Origin: DYRB01 sp963709645
GTDB taxonomy: Bacteria > Pseudomonadota > Gammaproteobacteria > Chromatiales > Chromatiaceae
Direction: 5' to 3'
Length of the DNA stretch: 64,000 nucleotides
NCBI GenBank assembly: GCA_963709645.1
Contig: CAVPXP010000049.1
Location: 110,026-174,025, forward strand
Below the pieces are notes generated by a model, which saw only the letters and a program-made list of their open reading frames with translations, ran no database searches and was not told where the DNA came from. The position numbers were made by a program, and so were the translations under genes. How positions within the stretch are numbered: position 1 is the stretch's first letter; every line of letters begins with the position of its first letter. This document shows positions 33,213-41,735 of the stretch, piece by piece.

Positions 33213-33938
33213 ATGAATCGCCCAAGACTGAACTTCCTGATCGATGCAGTAGCATTCGGTGCCTTCGTCTTCCTGACCACGACCGGCGTCCTGAGCCGTT
33301 ATGTGCTGCCGCCGGGGTCGGGTCGGTACGCAACCCTCTGGGGGCTCGACCGTCACGGGTGGGGCAACGTCCACTTCTGGGTCGCGGTCCTGCTCCTGGG
33401 CACGCTCGCCCTGCACATCGTGCTGCATTGGCGATGGGTGGTGACCATGGTCAGGGGCCAGCGCTCCGAGGCACCCGGTATCCGGGTCGCCCTCGGCGTT
33501 GTCGGCCTGCTCGGCCTGCTGGGGATCGCGGCCGCGCCTTTGCTGGCGCCGGTGGAGCGCACCGGCGAGCCGCGCCAGTCAACCAGGCTGTCACTGCCGG
33601 TAGGCCCGGCGCACCCATCCCAGCAATCTCCGGAGGCGGCCTTGGCAGGGCATGCGCCCCTGACACAAAAAGAGGGGGAAGCCGCGCAGGCGCCGCAGGA
33701 CGGGCGGCCGAAGCAGCACCTCGAACCCGAAGCCGAGGGCGTCCAGTCCATTCGCGGGTCCATGACCCTGCGCCAGGTCGCGGAGTCGACCGGGGTCCCG
33801 CTGGAGTACCTGGTCACGCACCTCGGCCTGCCCCGCAGTGTCGACCCAGACGAGCGCATCGGCCTCATTCGGAAGGTCTACGACATCTCCCCGGACGACG
33901 TCAGGCGGGTGGCGAAGGCATACGCCGAGACCAAGTGA
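33213..33938 (+). CDS. DUF4405-type membrane protein with soluble tail
   Basis: 241 residues from MNRPRLNFLIDAVAFGAFVF. The N-terminal third has three hydrophobic helices with His residues at haem-ligand-like positions (DRHGWGNVHFWVAVLLLG; LALHIVLHWRWVVTMV), as in DUF4405 cytochrome-b-like proteins. A Pro/Gln/Glu-rich linker leads to a C-terminal ~65-residue domain (SMTLRQVAESTGVPLEYLVT...). Membrane electron transfer is plausible; the partner is unknown. Its stop overlaps the GTG start of trmO by 4 bp (GTGA). Confidence 0.75.
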   Translation: MNRPRLNFLIDAVAFGAFVFLTTTGVLSRYVLPPGSGRYATLWGLDRHGWGNVHFWVAVLLLGTLALHIVLHWRWVVTMVRGQRSEAPGIRVALGVVGLLGLLGIAAAPLLAPVERTGEPRQSTRLSLPVGPAHPSQQSPEAALAGHAPLTQKEGEAAQAPQDGRPKQHLEPEAEGVQSIRGSMTLRQVAESTGVPLEYLVTHLGLPRSVDPDERIGLIRKVYDISPDDVRRVAKAYAETK

Positions 33939-34664
33939 CCCTGTCCTTCGACCCCATCGGCCACGTCCGCTCGCCCTACACGGACCGCTTCGGCATCCCG
34001 CGCCAGAGCGGGCTGGTGACGGCGGGCGAGGCGCGGCTGGAGCTGCTGCCGCCTTATGCCCGGGAGGAGGCTTTCCACGGGATCGAGGGGTTCTCGCACC
34101 TCTGGCTCATCTTCGTCTTCCACACCTGCCTGGGCGCGGGGTGGCGGCCCAGTGTACGGCCGCCCCGCCTGGGCGGGCGGCGCAAGGTCGGCGTCTTCGC
34201 CAGCCGCGCGCCCTATCGACCGAACCCCATCGGCCTCTCGGCGGTGGAGTTCCTGGGGCTGGAGCGGGACCGCCGGGGGCTGGCCCTGCGCCTGCGCGGG
34301 GCGGACCTGTTGGACGGCACCCCGATCCTCGACATCAAGCCCTACGTCCCCTATGCCGACGCCCTGCCGCACGCCCGCGGCGGTTTTGCCCAGGAGTCGC
34401 CGATGAGCGCCTGGGAGGTCGCGTTCGCCGATGAGGCCCTCCTGCAAATCGCCCAGGTCGATCCGGACGGCAAGCGTCAGGTGCGGCCTGCTGATCGAGC
34501 AGATGCTGCACCAGGACCCGCGGCCGGGGTACATGGACCGTTACCCGGAGCGCGACGCCTTCGTCATGCGTCTCTATGACCTGGAGGTCCGGTGGATGCT
34601 CAACAAAGGTGTTGCGCGGGTAACGGCAGTGGTGCCGGTGGGGGCAGGCGCGGCACAGGACTGA
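33935..34664 (+). pseudogene. trmO: trmO (tRNA m6t6A37 methyltransferase) with a frameshift near the 3' end
   Basis: GTG start at 33935. The TrmO core is clear: FDPIGHVRSPYTDRFGIPRQ, GIEGFSHLWLIFVFH, FASRAPYRPNPIGLS and DILDIKPYVPYAD-like sequence. The expected C-terminus (LLIEQMLHQDPRPGYMDRYP) is encoded in the +1 frame from about 34485 to the TGA at 34664. The continuing frame instead gives a meaningless tail ending at 34579. TrmO adds a methyl group to t6A at position 37 of some tRNAs. One base change in the read would restore the gene. Confidence 0.88.
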
Positions 34665-34671
34665 CCAACCG

Positions 34672-34829
34672 CTAGGGAGATGCTGATTAAAGCCATCCCT
34701 GGCTTGAATCAGCTCGCGCTCCCCGAGGCGCGACTCGTGGAGCGCTCCATTTTCAACGGCTTAGCGCCGTTGGAAATGCCGGGCCCTCCGTGGCCCGCAC
34801 GGGAAACGCTTTAATCAGCGTTTCCCTAG
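34672..34829. repeat. Palindromic MITE-like element, copy D (full length)
   Basis: 158 bp. Ends CTAGGGAGATGCTGATTAAA and TTTAATCAGCGTTTCCCTAG match as inverted repeats at 18 of 20 positions, and both ends carry CTAG. Three internal hairpins are present (GCGCTCC/GGAGCGC; CCATTTTCAACGGC/GCCGTTGGAAATG; CGGGCC/GGCCCG). No open reading frame. The right end provides the TAG stop of the ClpP-like gene on the minus strand. Confidence 0.88.
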
Positions 34830-35758
34830 ATGCTGCGAATCAGGCTCGTAGCCAGTCGCGTCTTGATCGCCTCGCCGGTCGAAAACCAATACATCTTGTT
34901 CGGCGGGACGCTGGCCGCTGCCAGGGCGACTTCTGGGTCGACCCCCATCTCACGCAGATAAAAGGCGGAGCCGGCGACATAGGACTGGCCCGTATTGTGG
35001 TTGCCGACGCTGCTCGGGGCGCTGCTCTGGTGGATACCGATGCGCGCCTCGGGGGTGATGTAGCGCGAGACCCCGCCGGCCAGGATGTCGATGCAGGCGG
35101 ACGCGCAGACCTTGTCAACTGCGACGTCCAACGCGTTGGCACGCAGGTAACGGCCAAGCTTGCGTGCCTCGTCGACGTTACCCCCGGGGCTGTTGATGAT
35201 GAGCCCGACGGCACGCTCCTTCCGCAGAAGCGCGGCAAGCTGTTTCGCCAGGCCGGTGGATATATCGCCATCGTAGCGGACCCAAACCCCGCTGACGTCC
35301 GCCACCTCAGCCGCCTTGGGTCTGACTAGGCGGGACTGAACGCCGGTGTACTCGGCGAGCTGCGCGCAGGCGTGCGCGCCGACCTTCGCGAAGGCCTGAC
35401 GCTCGCTTCTAGCCAGGGGCAGCAGTACATTGGCCCGTTCGGCCAGTTGCTCCGGCGTTACCCGATAGCGATCAAGGGCCGCCAGAACGGCGGGATCCGT
35501 CGCACGCACGTCGCGCGCCTGGGAGACGCGCAGCATGTAGCAGGCCGCCACCTCATTGAGCAGGGTATCGCGGTCGAGCTCGACCGGCGCTGGCCGCACA
35601 TCTTGTTTCGGTGCCGGCGGGGACCTCAGGGGCACCGCGCACCCGCCGCCTAAGGACAGGGCCAGGACCATGGCCACGAGATGCCCGAAGCGCGTCGCGA
35701 ACCGACCCGCACCCCAGTTCCAGCCGAAGAGCACACCAACAAAGCCGCCGCCAGCCAT
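34826..35758 (-). CDS. ClpP/crotonase-fold secreted lipoprotein
   Basis: 310 residues from the ATG at 35758; the reading frame is open to 35953, so an earlier start is possible. A hydrophobic segment ends in a lipobox-like LSLGGGC. The C-terminal half matches the COG3904-type ClpP-like fold: GLIINSPGGNVDEARKLGRY, VCASACIDILAGG with Ser in the SAC motif, and IGIHQSSAP. Such proteins are predicted periplasmic serine proteases, but activity is unproven. The stop codon TAG lies in the terminal CTAG of palindromic element D. Confidence 0.75.
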   Translation of the reverse strand: MAGGGFVGVLFGWNWGAGRFATRFGHLVAMVLALSLGGGCAVPLRSPPAPKQDVRPAPVELDRDTLLNEVAACYMLRVSQARDVRATDPAVLAALDRYRVTPEQLAERANVLLPLARSERQAFAKVGAHACAQLAEYTGVQSRLVRPKAAEVADVSGVWVRYDGDISTGLAKQLAALLRKERAVGLIINSPGGNVDEARKLGRYLRANALDVAVDKVCASACIDILAGGVSRYITPEARIGIHQSSAPSSVGNHNTGQSYVAGSAFYLREMGVDPEVALAAASVPPNKMYWFSTGEAIKTRLATSLIRSI

Positions 35759-36006
35759 CAGCCCCGCCAGAATTCCAGATTCGAGAACGACATCACCCTG
35801 AGGAAACGCCCGGCGCCCGCGCAGCATAACCGAGACCCGCAACAAGACATCTCCGTCAGACCTCCTAATGTGGCGGCCGTTTCCTCCAACGCCACCCCCG
35901 ATACCACGGACCCCGCGCAGCCATGGGCTGAGATTAACTGAGGACGGCGGCACGGATTACGTTAGACTCAACCCTGCCGAGATTCCGGCTATGTCGATCT
36001 GACACC

Positions 36007-36784
36007 ATGAAAAGTAAAGTCGCCGCCATCTCTATCACCGCCGTGGTCTGGGCCCTTGCCGGGGGCCTCTTTGGGGCCATTTTCACTGGACTGCACGAGG
36101 TCCTCCTCGCGCTCGGACTCCAGGGCTGGCAGCCATTGGTCGTAGGCGGGGCCATCGCGGCCATGACAACCTCCGCCTTCTACGGCTCCATGCCCGTCGC
36201 CCTGATCGGGGCCATGGCGGGGATGCTGGGCTCCATTGGGACCCTGATGGTCGGGGGACAGCCAGTGGTACTGCCGGTGATCGCTGGAGTCTGCGCCGCC
36301 ACCGGGTTCGTGGTCGGACTGTTCCACTCCTGGGTCCTGCCCGGCAATGCACGTCCTCTGGGGGTGATATTGACCGGGCTCCTGGCCGGCAGCGTCGCAG
36401 GTGCCGTGATGGGTTGGGTCCTTGGCCTGGTTGGCCAACCGGTCGGGCCCTTCGTCGTTGCGGCAGGGATCGTGGCCCTGGTTGGCGGCCTGTTCCAGCT
36501 CACGCGCCCTCACATTCTGCGCGGCGTCTTCGCCTGGCTGCCTCAGGGTGTTGGAACGCCAGTGGTTGCCGGTGTCATCGCCGCTGTTGTCGGTGCTGCC
36601 GTGGCGATCATGACCGGAACCGGAGACGGCGGGCTTGGGCAAATCGTTCGCCCAGGAGATGCAACACCTCTTTGCCACCATGCCCACGGGATTCCTCGGC
36701 GGCATGGTCGGCGGAGCGATCACCGGTGCAATGCTGGAATTGGTCGGCGTCCCGCTGGAGGACGAGATCGAGCACAATCTCTAG
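36007..36784 (+). pseudogene. Multi-spanning membrane protein with late frameshift
   Basis: The first ~210 residues form at least five Gly/Ala/Val-rich helices (ALAGGLFGAIFTGLHEVLLA; PVVLPVIAGVCAATGFVVGL; AGVIAAVVGAAVAIM). Near 36640 the coding frame shifts. In the new frame the sequence continues sensibly as GKSFAQEMQHLFATMPTGFL and GGMVGGAITGAMLELVGVPL to a TAG at 36784. The original frame runs on to 36960 with arginine-rich nonsense. Family not recognised. One indel could be a true mutation or an error. Confidence 0.65.
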
Positions 36785-36926
36785 CGAGGCTTCGATCGAG
36801 ACCGCCAAGCGACACAGGGCCAGCTGCACCACTGTTATTTCCACCGGGATACGACTTTGTAGAGGCTGGCGCCGGGCTTCGGGCTCTGGTAAAAGACGGG
36901 GCGAGAGCAGCCACGCGAGCCCGTGC

Positions 36927-37730
36927 ATGCATCCGAGCAAGCCTTACCCTTCCATCTTGATCGGCTTGGTCCTGGCCGTCTTGGCCCAGCCCACCGCCTG
37001 GGCCAAGGTCGATTCCGGTGCTGCGCGGACAGCGGAAAGCACCATGGCGATCGATGCCGCCACCGCCGAGGTCAAGGCCCCCGCCGAGAAGCCAGTCCCA
37101 CCTGAGGGCCCCAGGGCCAGCCGGGCGGAGGTGACATCGCTGATCGACCGCACCGCCAAGCAACTTGGCGTCGAGGAGGCCCTCGTGCACGCGGTGGTCG
37201 CAGCGGAGTCCGCTTACAATCCGCGCGCCGTTTCGGATGCCGGTGCCGTTGGCCTGATGCAGGTCATGCCCGCCACCGCGGCCGATTACGGCGTAGCGAG
37301 CACGGATGCCCTGTTCGACCCTGGCGTCAACATCAAGACCGGAGTTCGCCACCTAAAGCGCTTGCTGGACAAATACGGCAACGACTATGGGCGCGCCATC
37401 ATGGCCTATAACGCCGGCGAGGGCGTGGTCGACCGCACCAACAACAATGTGACCTATGCCGAGACCCTGGACTACACCGATGCCGTTGTCCGTCATTACA
37501 AGAGGAACGGCGGCACCCAGCCCACCGACGAGGTCGTCCGCAAGGTCGCGACCCTGCGGCGCCTGAGCTACGGCGGCAAGGGGCGGCGGCTGCTCAAGAA
37601 ATACCTCGACCCTTCTCTGCTGTCACTCAAGGTACGCCCGACCCTTTCTCTCGATTATCTCAACCCGATGAATCATCGCGCCGGGCCTGAGAGCAAGCCG
37701 ATGTTCGAGTTGCACCGCCTGCCGAACTGA
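36927..37730 (+). CDS. SLT-domain lytic transglycosylase
   Basis: 267 residues from the ATG at 36927. A signal peptide ends near QPTAWA. The SLT domain spans ~70-190, with the catalytic Glu in HAVVAAESAYNPRAVSDAGA followed by GLMQVMPATAADYGV and AYNAGEG. The enzyme cleaves the glycan strands of peptidoglycan in the periplasm. The C-terminal ~70 residues are basic. It lies alone before the leu leader region. Confidence 0.9.
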   Translation: MHPSKPYPSILIGLVLAVLAQPTAWAKVDSGAARTAESTMAIDAATAEVKAPAEKPVPPEGPRASRAEVTSLIDRTAKQLGVEEALVHAVVAAESAYNPRAVSDAGAVGLMQVMPATAADYGVASTDALFDPGVNIKTGVRHLKRLLDKYGNDYGRAIMAYNAGEGVVDRTNNNVTYAETLDYTDAVVRHYKRNGGTQPTDEVVRKVATLRRLSYGGKGRRLLKKYLDPSLLSLKVRPTLSLDYLNPMNHRAGPESKPMFELHRLPN

Positions 37731-37871
37731 CTCTAACGGCCCCGAGCGCCTCCCCCGAACAAGGGATGAGGGCGCGCGGCCCCCGATAGGGACAAGGTCG
37801 CCCAATCAGGCCGCCTCCGGCACGCACTCCAGCGACCAAGCCAACCCCGCACGCCCGCCGGAATCATCCCC

Positions 37872-37901
37872 TTGGCACCCGCGCGGGGCTTGGGTTATAT
37901 T
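37872..37901 (+). promoter_or_regulatory. sigma70-like promoter for the leu leader
   Basis: TTGGCA at 37872-37877 and TATATT at 37896-37901 with an 18-bp spacer. Transcription would begin near 37908, about 20 bases before the ATG of the leucine-rich leader peptide. Confidence 0.6.
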
Positions 37902-37927
37902 CGGGCCGTCACCAACATTGGATCGAC

Positions 37928-38068
37928 ATGAGCCCCATCGCCCTGCAGACCGTCGTGCGCCGCACCGCCCACCCTTCCCGCCTGGGACGGGGTCCGTCGT
38001 TGCGCGCGGTCCTACTCGCCGATTCGCTTCCACTCGGCTCGCTCCTGCCCGGCCTGCTGCTGCCCTGA
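37928..38068 (+). CDS. leuL: Leucine-rich leader peptide of leuA (attenuator)
   Basis: 46 residues starting at ATG 37928. Twelve are leucine; ten of these lie in the last 23 residues (LRAVLLADSLPLGSLLPGLL followed by LP). It begins ~20 bases after the predicted transcription start and ends 174 bases before the leuA ATG. A leucine-codon run directly upstream of the first leucine-pathway enzyme is the layout of ribosome-mediated attenuation. A short GCCCC/GGGGC hairpin follows at 38089-38102, but it has no U tract. I did not find an unambiguous terminator/antiterminator pair, so the mechanism stays inferred. Confidence 0.6.
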   Translation: MSPIALQTVVRRTAHPSRLGRGPSLRAVLLADSLPLGSLLPGLLLP

Positions 38069-38241
38069 CGGGCACAACACGCAATCAAGCCCCGGCGGGG
38101 GCACAATTCACGCAACAATCCAACAAGACTGAGCAATCCAGGCGACTGCGCCCGGTTTTGAGCCCGATGCCGAGCCAAAGCCGCCGCGGCGACGTGAGGC
38201 CCCCCATGAGCGAGACAACTGACCGGACAATGGGCGAAAGC

Positions 38242-39792
38242 ATGAGCCAACAAGACCATTTGATCGTCTTCGACACCACCCTGCGCGACGGCGAGCAGAG
38301 CCCCGGAGCCTCCATGACCAAGGAGGAAAAGGTGCGCATCGCCAAAGCCTTGGAGAAACTCCGGGTCGATGTGATCGAGGCCGGTTTCCCCATCGCCAGC
38401 CCCGGCGACTTCGAAGGCGTCAAGGCCGTGGCCGAGGCGGTGCGCGACAGCCGGGTGTGCGGGTTGGCCCGCGCCCTGGACAAGGACATCGACCGCGCCG
38501 GCGAGGCCCTGGCTGGGGCCAATGCCGGACGCATTCACACCTTCATCGCTACATCTCCGATCCATATGGAGAAGAAGCTGCGCATGACCCCGGACCAGGT
38601 GGTCGAGCAGGCGGTGCGCGCGGTGCAGCGGGCGCGCCGCTTCACGGACGATGTGGAATTTTCCCCGGAGGACGCCGGGCGCTCGGAAATCGACTTCCTG
38701 TGCCGCGTCCTGGAGGCAGTGATCGATGCCGGGGCCCGCACGGTCAACATCCCGGATACCGTCGGCTACAACATCCCTGACCAGTTCGGCAGTCTCATCA
38801 AGACGCTGCGCGAGCGCGTCGTCAACGCCGACAAGGCCATCTTCTCAGTGCATTGCCACAATGACTTGGGTCTGGCAACGGCCAACTCCCTGGCCGCCGT
38901 GCGCAACGGCGCGCGCCAGGTGGAGTGCACCATCAACGGCCTGGGGGAGCGCGCCGGCAATGCGGCCCTGGAGGAGATCGTCATGGCGGTGCACACCCGC
39001 CGCGACCTCTTCCCCTGCAACACCCGCATCGACACCACCCAGATCGTCAACTGCTCGCGTCTGGTGTCCGGCATCACCGGCTTTGCGGTGCAGCCGAACA
39101 AGGCCATCGTCGGCATCAACGCCTTCGCCCACGAGTCCGGAATCCACCAGGACGGCGTGCTGAAGAGCCGCGAGACCTACGAGATCATGCGCGCCCAGGA
39201 CGTCGGCTGGAGCGAGAACCGCATGGTGCTGGGCAAGCACTCCGGCCGCAACGCCTTGCGCAGCCGGCTCCAGGAGCTCGGGGTGACCTTCTCGTCCGAG
39301 GACGAACTCAACGCGGCCTTCTCCCGCTTCAAGGACCTGGCGGACAAGAAGCACGAGATCTTCGACGAGGACCTCCAAGCGCTGGTGACCGACGCCAACC
39401 TCGACGCCAGCAACGAGCGCGTCAAGCTGGTCTCCATGCGGGTCTGCTCCGAGACGGGCGAGACCCCGCGCGCCGAGGTGGTGCTGATGGTGGACGGGGA
39501 GGAGGAGCCCGGGGTGGCCCTCGGGGGCGGGCCCGTGGACGCGACCTTCAAGGCCATCGAGTCCATCGTCAATACCGGGACCATGCTGCGCCTCTACTCG
39601 GTCAACGCCATCACCAGCGGGACCGACGCCCAGGGCGAGGTGACGGTGCGCCTGGAGAAGGGCGGACGCATCGTCAATGGCCAGGGGGCGGATACCGATA
39701 TCGTCATCGCGTCCGCCAAGGCCTACATCAATGCCTGCAACAAGGTCCTGCAGCCCCTGGAACGCGCGCACCCCCAGACCGGGGATGTCTAG
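38242..39792 (+). CDS. leuA: 2-isopropylmalate synthase
   Basis: 516 residues from MSQQDHLIVFDTTLRDGEQS; an ATG at 38206 with a better ribosome site would add 12 residues. The HMGL-like TIM barrel carries the metal-binding motif TLRDGEQSPGASM and HCHNDLGLATANSLAAV, with INGLGERAGNAALEE. The C-terminal regulatory domain, where leucine binds, is complete (DATFKAIESIVNTG, ending ERAHPQTGDV). It condenses acetyl-CoA with 2-oxoisovalerate, the first step of leucine synthesis. Expected control: leucine feedback, plus attenuation through the leader peptide upstream. Confidence 0.97.
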   Translation: MSQQDHLIVFDTTLRDGEQSPGASMTKEEKVRIAKALEKLRVDVIEAGFPIASPGDFEGVKAVAEAVRDSRVCGLARALDKDIDRAGEALAGANAGRIHTFIATSPIHMEKKLRMTPDQVVEQAVRAVQRARRFTDDVEFSPEDAGRSEIDFLCRVLEAVIDAGARTVNIPDTVGYNIPDQFGSLIKTLRERVVNADKAIFSVHCHNDLGLATANSLAAVRNGARQVECTINGLGERAGNAALEEIVMAVHTRRDLFPCNTRIDTTQIVNCSRLVSGITGFAVQPNKAIVGINAFAHESGIHQDGVLKSRETYEIMRAQDVGWSENRMVLGKHSGRNALRSRLQELGVTFSSEDELNAAFSRFKDLADKKHEIFDEDLQALVTDANLDASNERVKLVSMRVCSETGETPRAEVVLMVDGEEEPGVALGGGPVDATFKAIESIVNTGTMLRLYSVNAITSGTDAQGEVTVRLEKGGRIVNGQGADTDIVIASAKAYINACNKVLQPLERAHPQTGDV

Positions 39793-39794
39793 GC

Positions 39795-40661
39795 ATGGGC
39801 ATGGACCCTGAGCGGCGGCGCCGCTACCTGCATGCCATGGGGGTGCAGGTGTGGCGGTCGCGAGCGACGGTCGGCAGCCTCACCGCCAGGGCCCAAGCCT
39901 GCAACGCCCAGGACATCACTGCTGAATCGGACGGGGACGCTGTCCACGGAGCTTTCAGATCAGAAACCCCGGGGGTGGGATTGCACCCACCACAGGCACC
40001 GTCGCCGGATACGCCTGCGTCTGAATCATCCTCCGTTTCGGCGTCCCTGCCCCCCAGGGCCGCCACCGCTAAGATGGACTGGGACACGCTGAGGGACGAG
40101 GTTGCCTCCTGCCGCGCCTGCGGGCTCTGTGAGACCCGCACCCAGACGGTCTTCGGGGTCGGCCACCACGAGGCCGACTTGATGATTGTCGGCGAGGCGC
40201 CGGGGGTCGACGAGGACCGAGCGGGCGAGCCCTTCGTCGGACGGGCCGGCCGTCTCCTCAACCTCATGCTCGCCGCCATCGGGCTGCGCCGCGAGCAGGT
40301 CTACATCGCCAATATCCTGAAGTGTCATCCGCCAGGCAACCGCGACCCCAGCCCCGATGAGGCGCTGCGCTGCGAGCCCTTCCTACTGCACCAAATCGAG
40401 CTGGTGCGCCCCAGTTTGGTGCTGTCCGTTGGGCGCGTCTCCGCCCAGAACCTCCTGCGCACCGGTACAGCCGTTGGCCGGCTTCGGGGCCAATGGTTCG
40501 AGTTCGGCCCCGACAGGACCCCGCTGGCCGTCACTTACCACCCGGCCTATCTCCTGCGCTCGCCGGAGCAAAAGGGGCTTGTCTGGCAGGATCTACAACG
40601 GGTTGCACGCAAACTGCACGAGTTGCAAAATGCGACCGCGGGGCGCGGTGGAGGTCGCTGA
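39795..40661 (+). CDS. Family 4 uracil-DNA glycosylase (4Fe-4S)
   Basis: 288 residues, start 2 bp after leuA. The catalytic motif GEAPGVDEDRAGEPFVGRAG and the C-terminal THYPAY-type motif (VTYHPAYLLRSPEQK) mark family 4. Fe-S ligands are seen in CRACGLCETR and in ILKCHPPGNRDPSPDEALRC. It removes uracil from DNA. The N-terminal ~95 residues before the domain are low-complexity (SPDTPASESSSVSASLPPRA), common in gammaproteobacterial members. Probably co-transcribed with leuA. Confidence 0.92.
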   Translation: MGMDPERRRRYLHAMGVQVWRSRATVGSLTARAQACNAQDITAESDGDAVHGAFRSETPGVGLHPPQAPSPDTPASESSSVSASLPPRAATAKMDWDTLRDEVASCRACGLCETRTQTVFGVGHHEADLMIVGEAPGVDEDRAGEPFVGRAGRLLNLMLAAIGLRREQVYIANILKCHPPGNRDPSPDEALRCEPFLLHQIELVRPSLVLSVGRVSAQNLLRTGTAVGRLRGQWFEFGPDRTPLAVTYHPAYLLRSPEQKGLVWQDLQRVARKLHELQNATAGRGGGR

Positions 40662-40716
40662 CGGATCAGTGGCCGACCAAGACTATCTCGGCGTGTTGCG
40701 CGATAGAAAATTCAAA

Positions 40717-40745
40717 TTGGTTATTTAATGAAATGCTTATATGAT
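40717..40745 (+). promoter_or_regulatory. sigma70 promoter of the sulfur globule protein gene
   Basis: TTGGTT at 40717-40722 and TATGAT at 40740-40745 with the optimal 17-bp spacer, in an AT-rich patch, about 70 bp before the ATG. It is the best promoter-like sequence in the window, as expected for an abundant structural protein. Confidence 0.65.
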
Positions 40746-40817
40746 AGGCACCACGAAAGCGCAACCCCGCGCCTTCGCTTGCTGCATCAGACAACATCAG
40801 ACTTTTGGAGAAACCAA

Positions 40818-41225
40818 ATGAAAAAGCTTGCTACCGCTGCTGCTATCGCCGTCCTGATGGGCGCCTCTGCCTCCGCTTCCGCATGGTGGGGCGGCGGCCC
40901 CTGGGGCGGTGACCGTGGCTACGGCTCCGGCTGGGGAGACGGCATGGGCGACTGGATGAATGACATGTGGGGCGACGGCTACGGCGACTTCAGCATGAAC
41001 ATGAGCGGCGGCGGCAGTGGCCGCGGCTATGGGCGCGGTCGCGGCTACGGCTATGGCCGCGGCTACGGCTACGGTGACGGCTACGGCTACGGCGGTTACG
41101 GCCCCTACGGCTACGGCGCCCCCTACGGCTATGGCGCCCCCTACGGCTACGGCGCCCCCTACGGCGTTCCCCCGGTCGTTGCCCCGGTCGCTCCTGCTGC
41201 TCCGGCTCCCGCTGAGGCCAAGTAA
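40818..41225 (+). CDS. sgp: Sulfur globule protein (SgpA/SgpB family)
   Basis: 135 residues. The signal peptide MKKLATAAAIAVLMGASASA (cleaved after ...SASA|WW) is nearly that of Chromatiaceae sulfur globule proteins. The mature part is Gly/Tyr/Trp-rich with tandem RGYGYG and APYGYG repeats (three APYGYG-type units at 41116-41170) and a Pro/Ala/Val-rich tail. These proteins coat periplasmic sulfur globules, the store that the Dsr system oxidises. There is a good ribosome site (TTGGAG). It stands between the UDG gene and the nos operon. Which paralogue it is cannot be settled by eye. Confidence 0.9.
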   Translation: MKKLATAAAIAVLMGASASASAWWGGGPWGGDRGYGSGWGDGMGDWMNDMWGDGYGDFSMNMSGGGSGRGYGRGRGYGYGRGYGYGDGYGYGGYGPYGYGAPYGYGAPYGYGAPYGVPPVVAPVAPAAPAPAEAK

Positions 41226-41735
41226 GGTCGAGTCCCTCCAGCTTGCGTCAGGCCCTCGGGCCTGACCGGCCGGACCCCCTGCACAGGGACGTGCATCCCC
41301 TCCCGCTCTTGCCATGGTCGACCATCGCGGTCGTCGTGCTTCCTGCCCTTCCCGAACCGGCTTCCGACCGGCCATCGGTTACCCTGCGATCGGTCCGCCG
41401 GGCGCTGCGCGCGCGTCGCCGGTGTCTTCCTGCCGCTAGCTCAAGCGCTTTCGTCGCAAACCGCCTTTGCCCTCGGGGTCTACCCCAGACGTCCGCGGAC
41501 CCGTCTAGCATGGATTCGTGTGAAATCCCGTAGCGCACGGGTGCTTTGACTCAGATCAAGTTGCGCCACCAATACAGCTGCCAAACTTCTTTGGCGCGCG
41601 AACGGGCGAACGCGAGCCCTTCGCCGTCTCCCGCCTCGGGGCTCGTCCCGAGACCAAGCGCCAAGGCCCGCCCGCCCATCGCAACCTACCGGCGTCTTCG
41701 GTGGGCCCTTGTCAACCACACTTTGGGGGTTAACC
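41226..41735. promoter_or_regulatory. Intergenic region between sgp and nosZ
   Basis: 510 bp without a gene I can support. The only recognisable signal is the FNR-type box at 41546-41559; the nosZ promoter should lie just after it. No terminator for sgp with a U tract was seen. Confidence 0.5.
41546..41559. promoter_or_regulatory. FNR/DNR-type box upstream of nosZ
   Basis: TTGAC-TCAG-ATCAA, matching the TTGAY-N4-RTCAA consensus for FNR/Anr/DNR at all ten positions. It lies 177 bp upstream of the nosZ start, so a long leader or an intermediate promoter is implied. It fits control by lack of oxygen or by nitrogen oxides. Confidence 0.75.

Noticed and set aside
38089..38102. Rho-independent terminator of the leu leader
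   Set aside because: The GCCCC/GGGGC hairpin is only 5 bp and is followed by CACAATTC, not a U run. It is mentioned as a possible part of the attenuator but not called a terminator.
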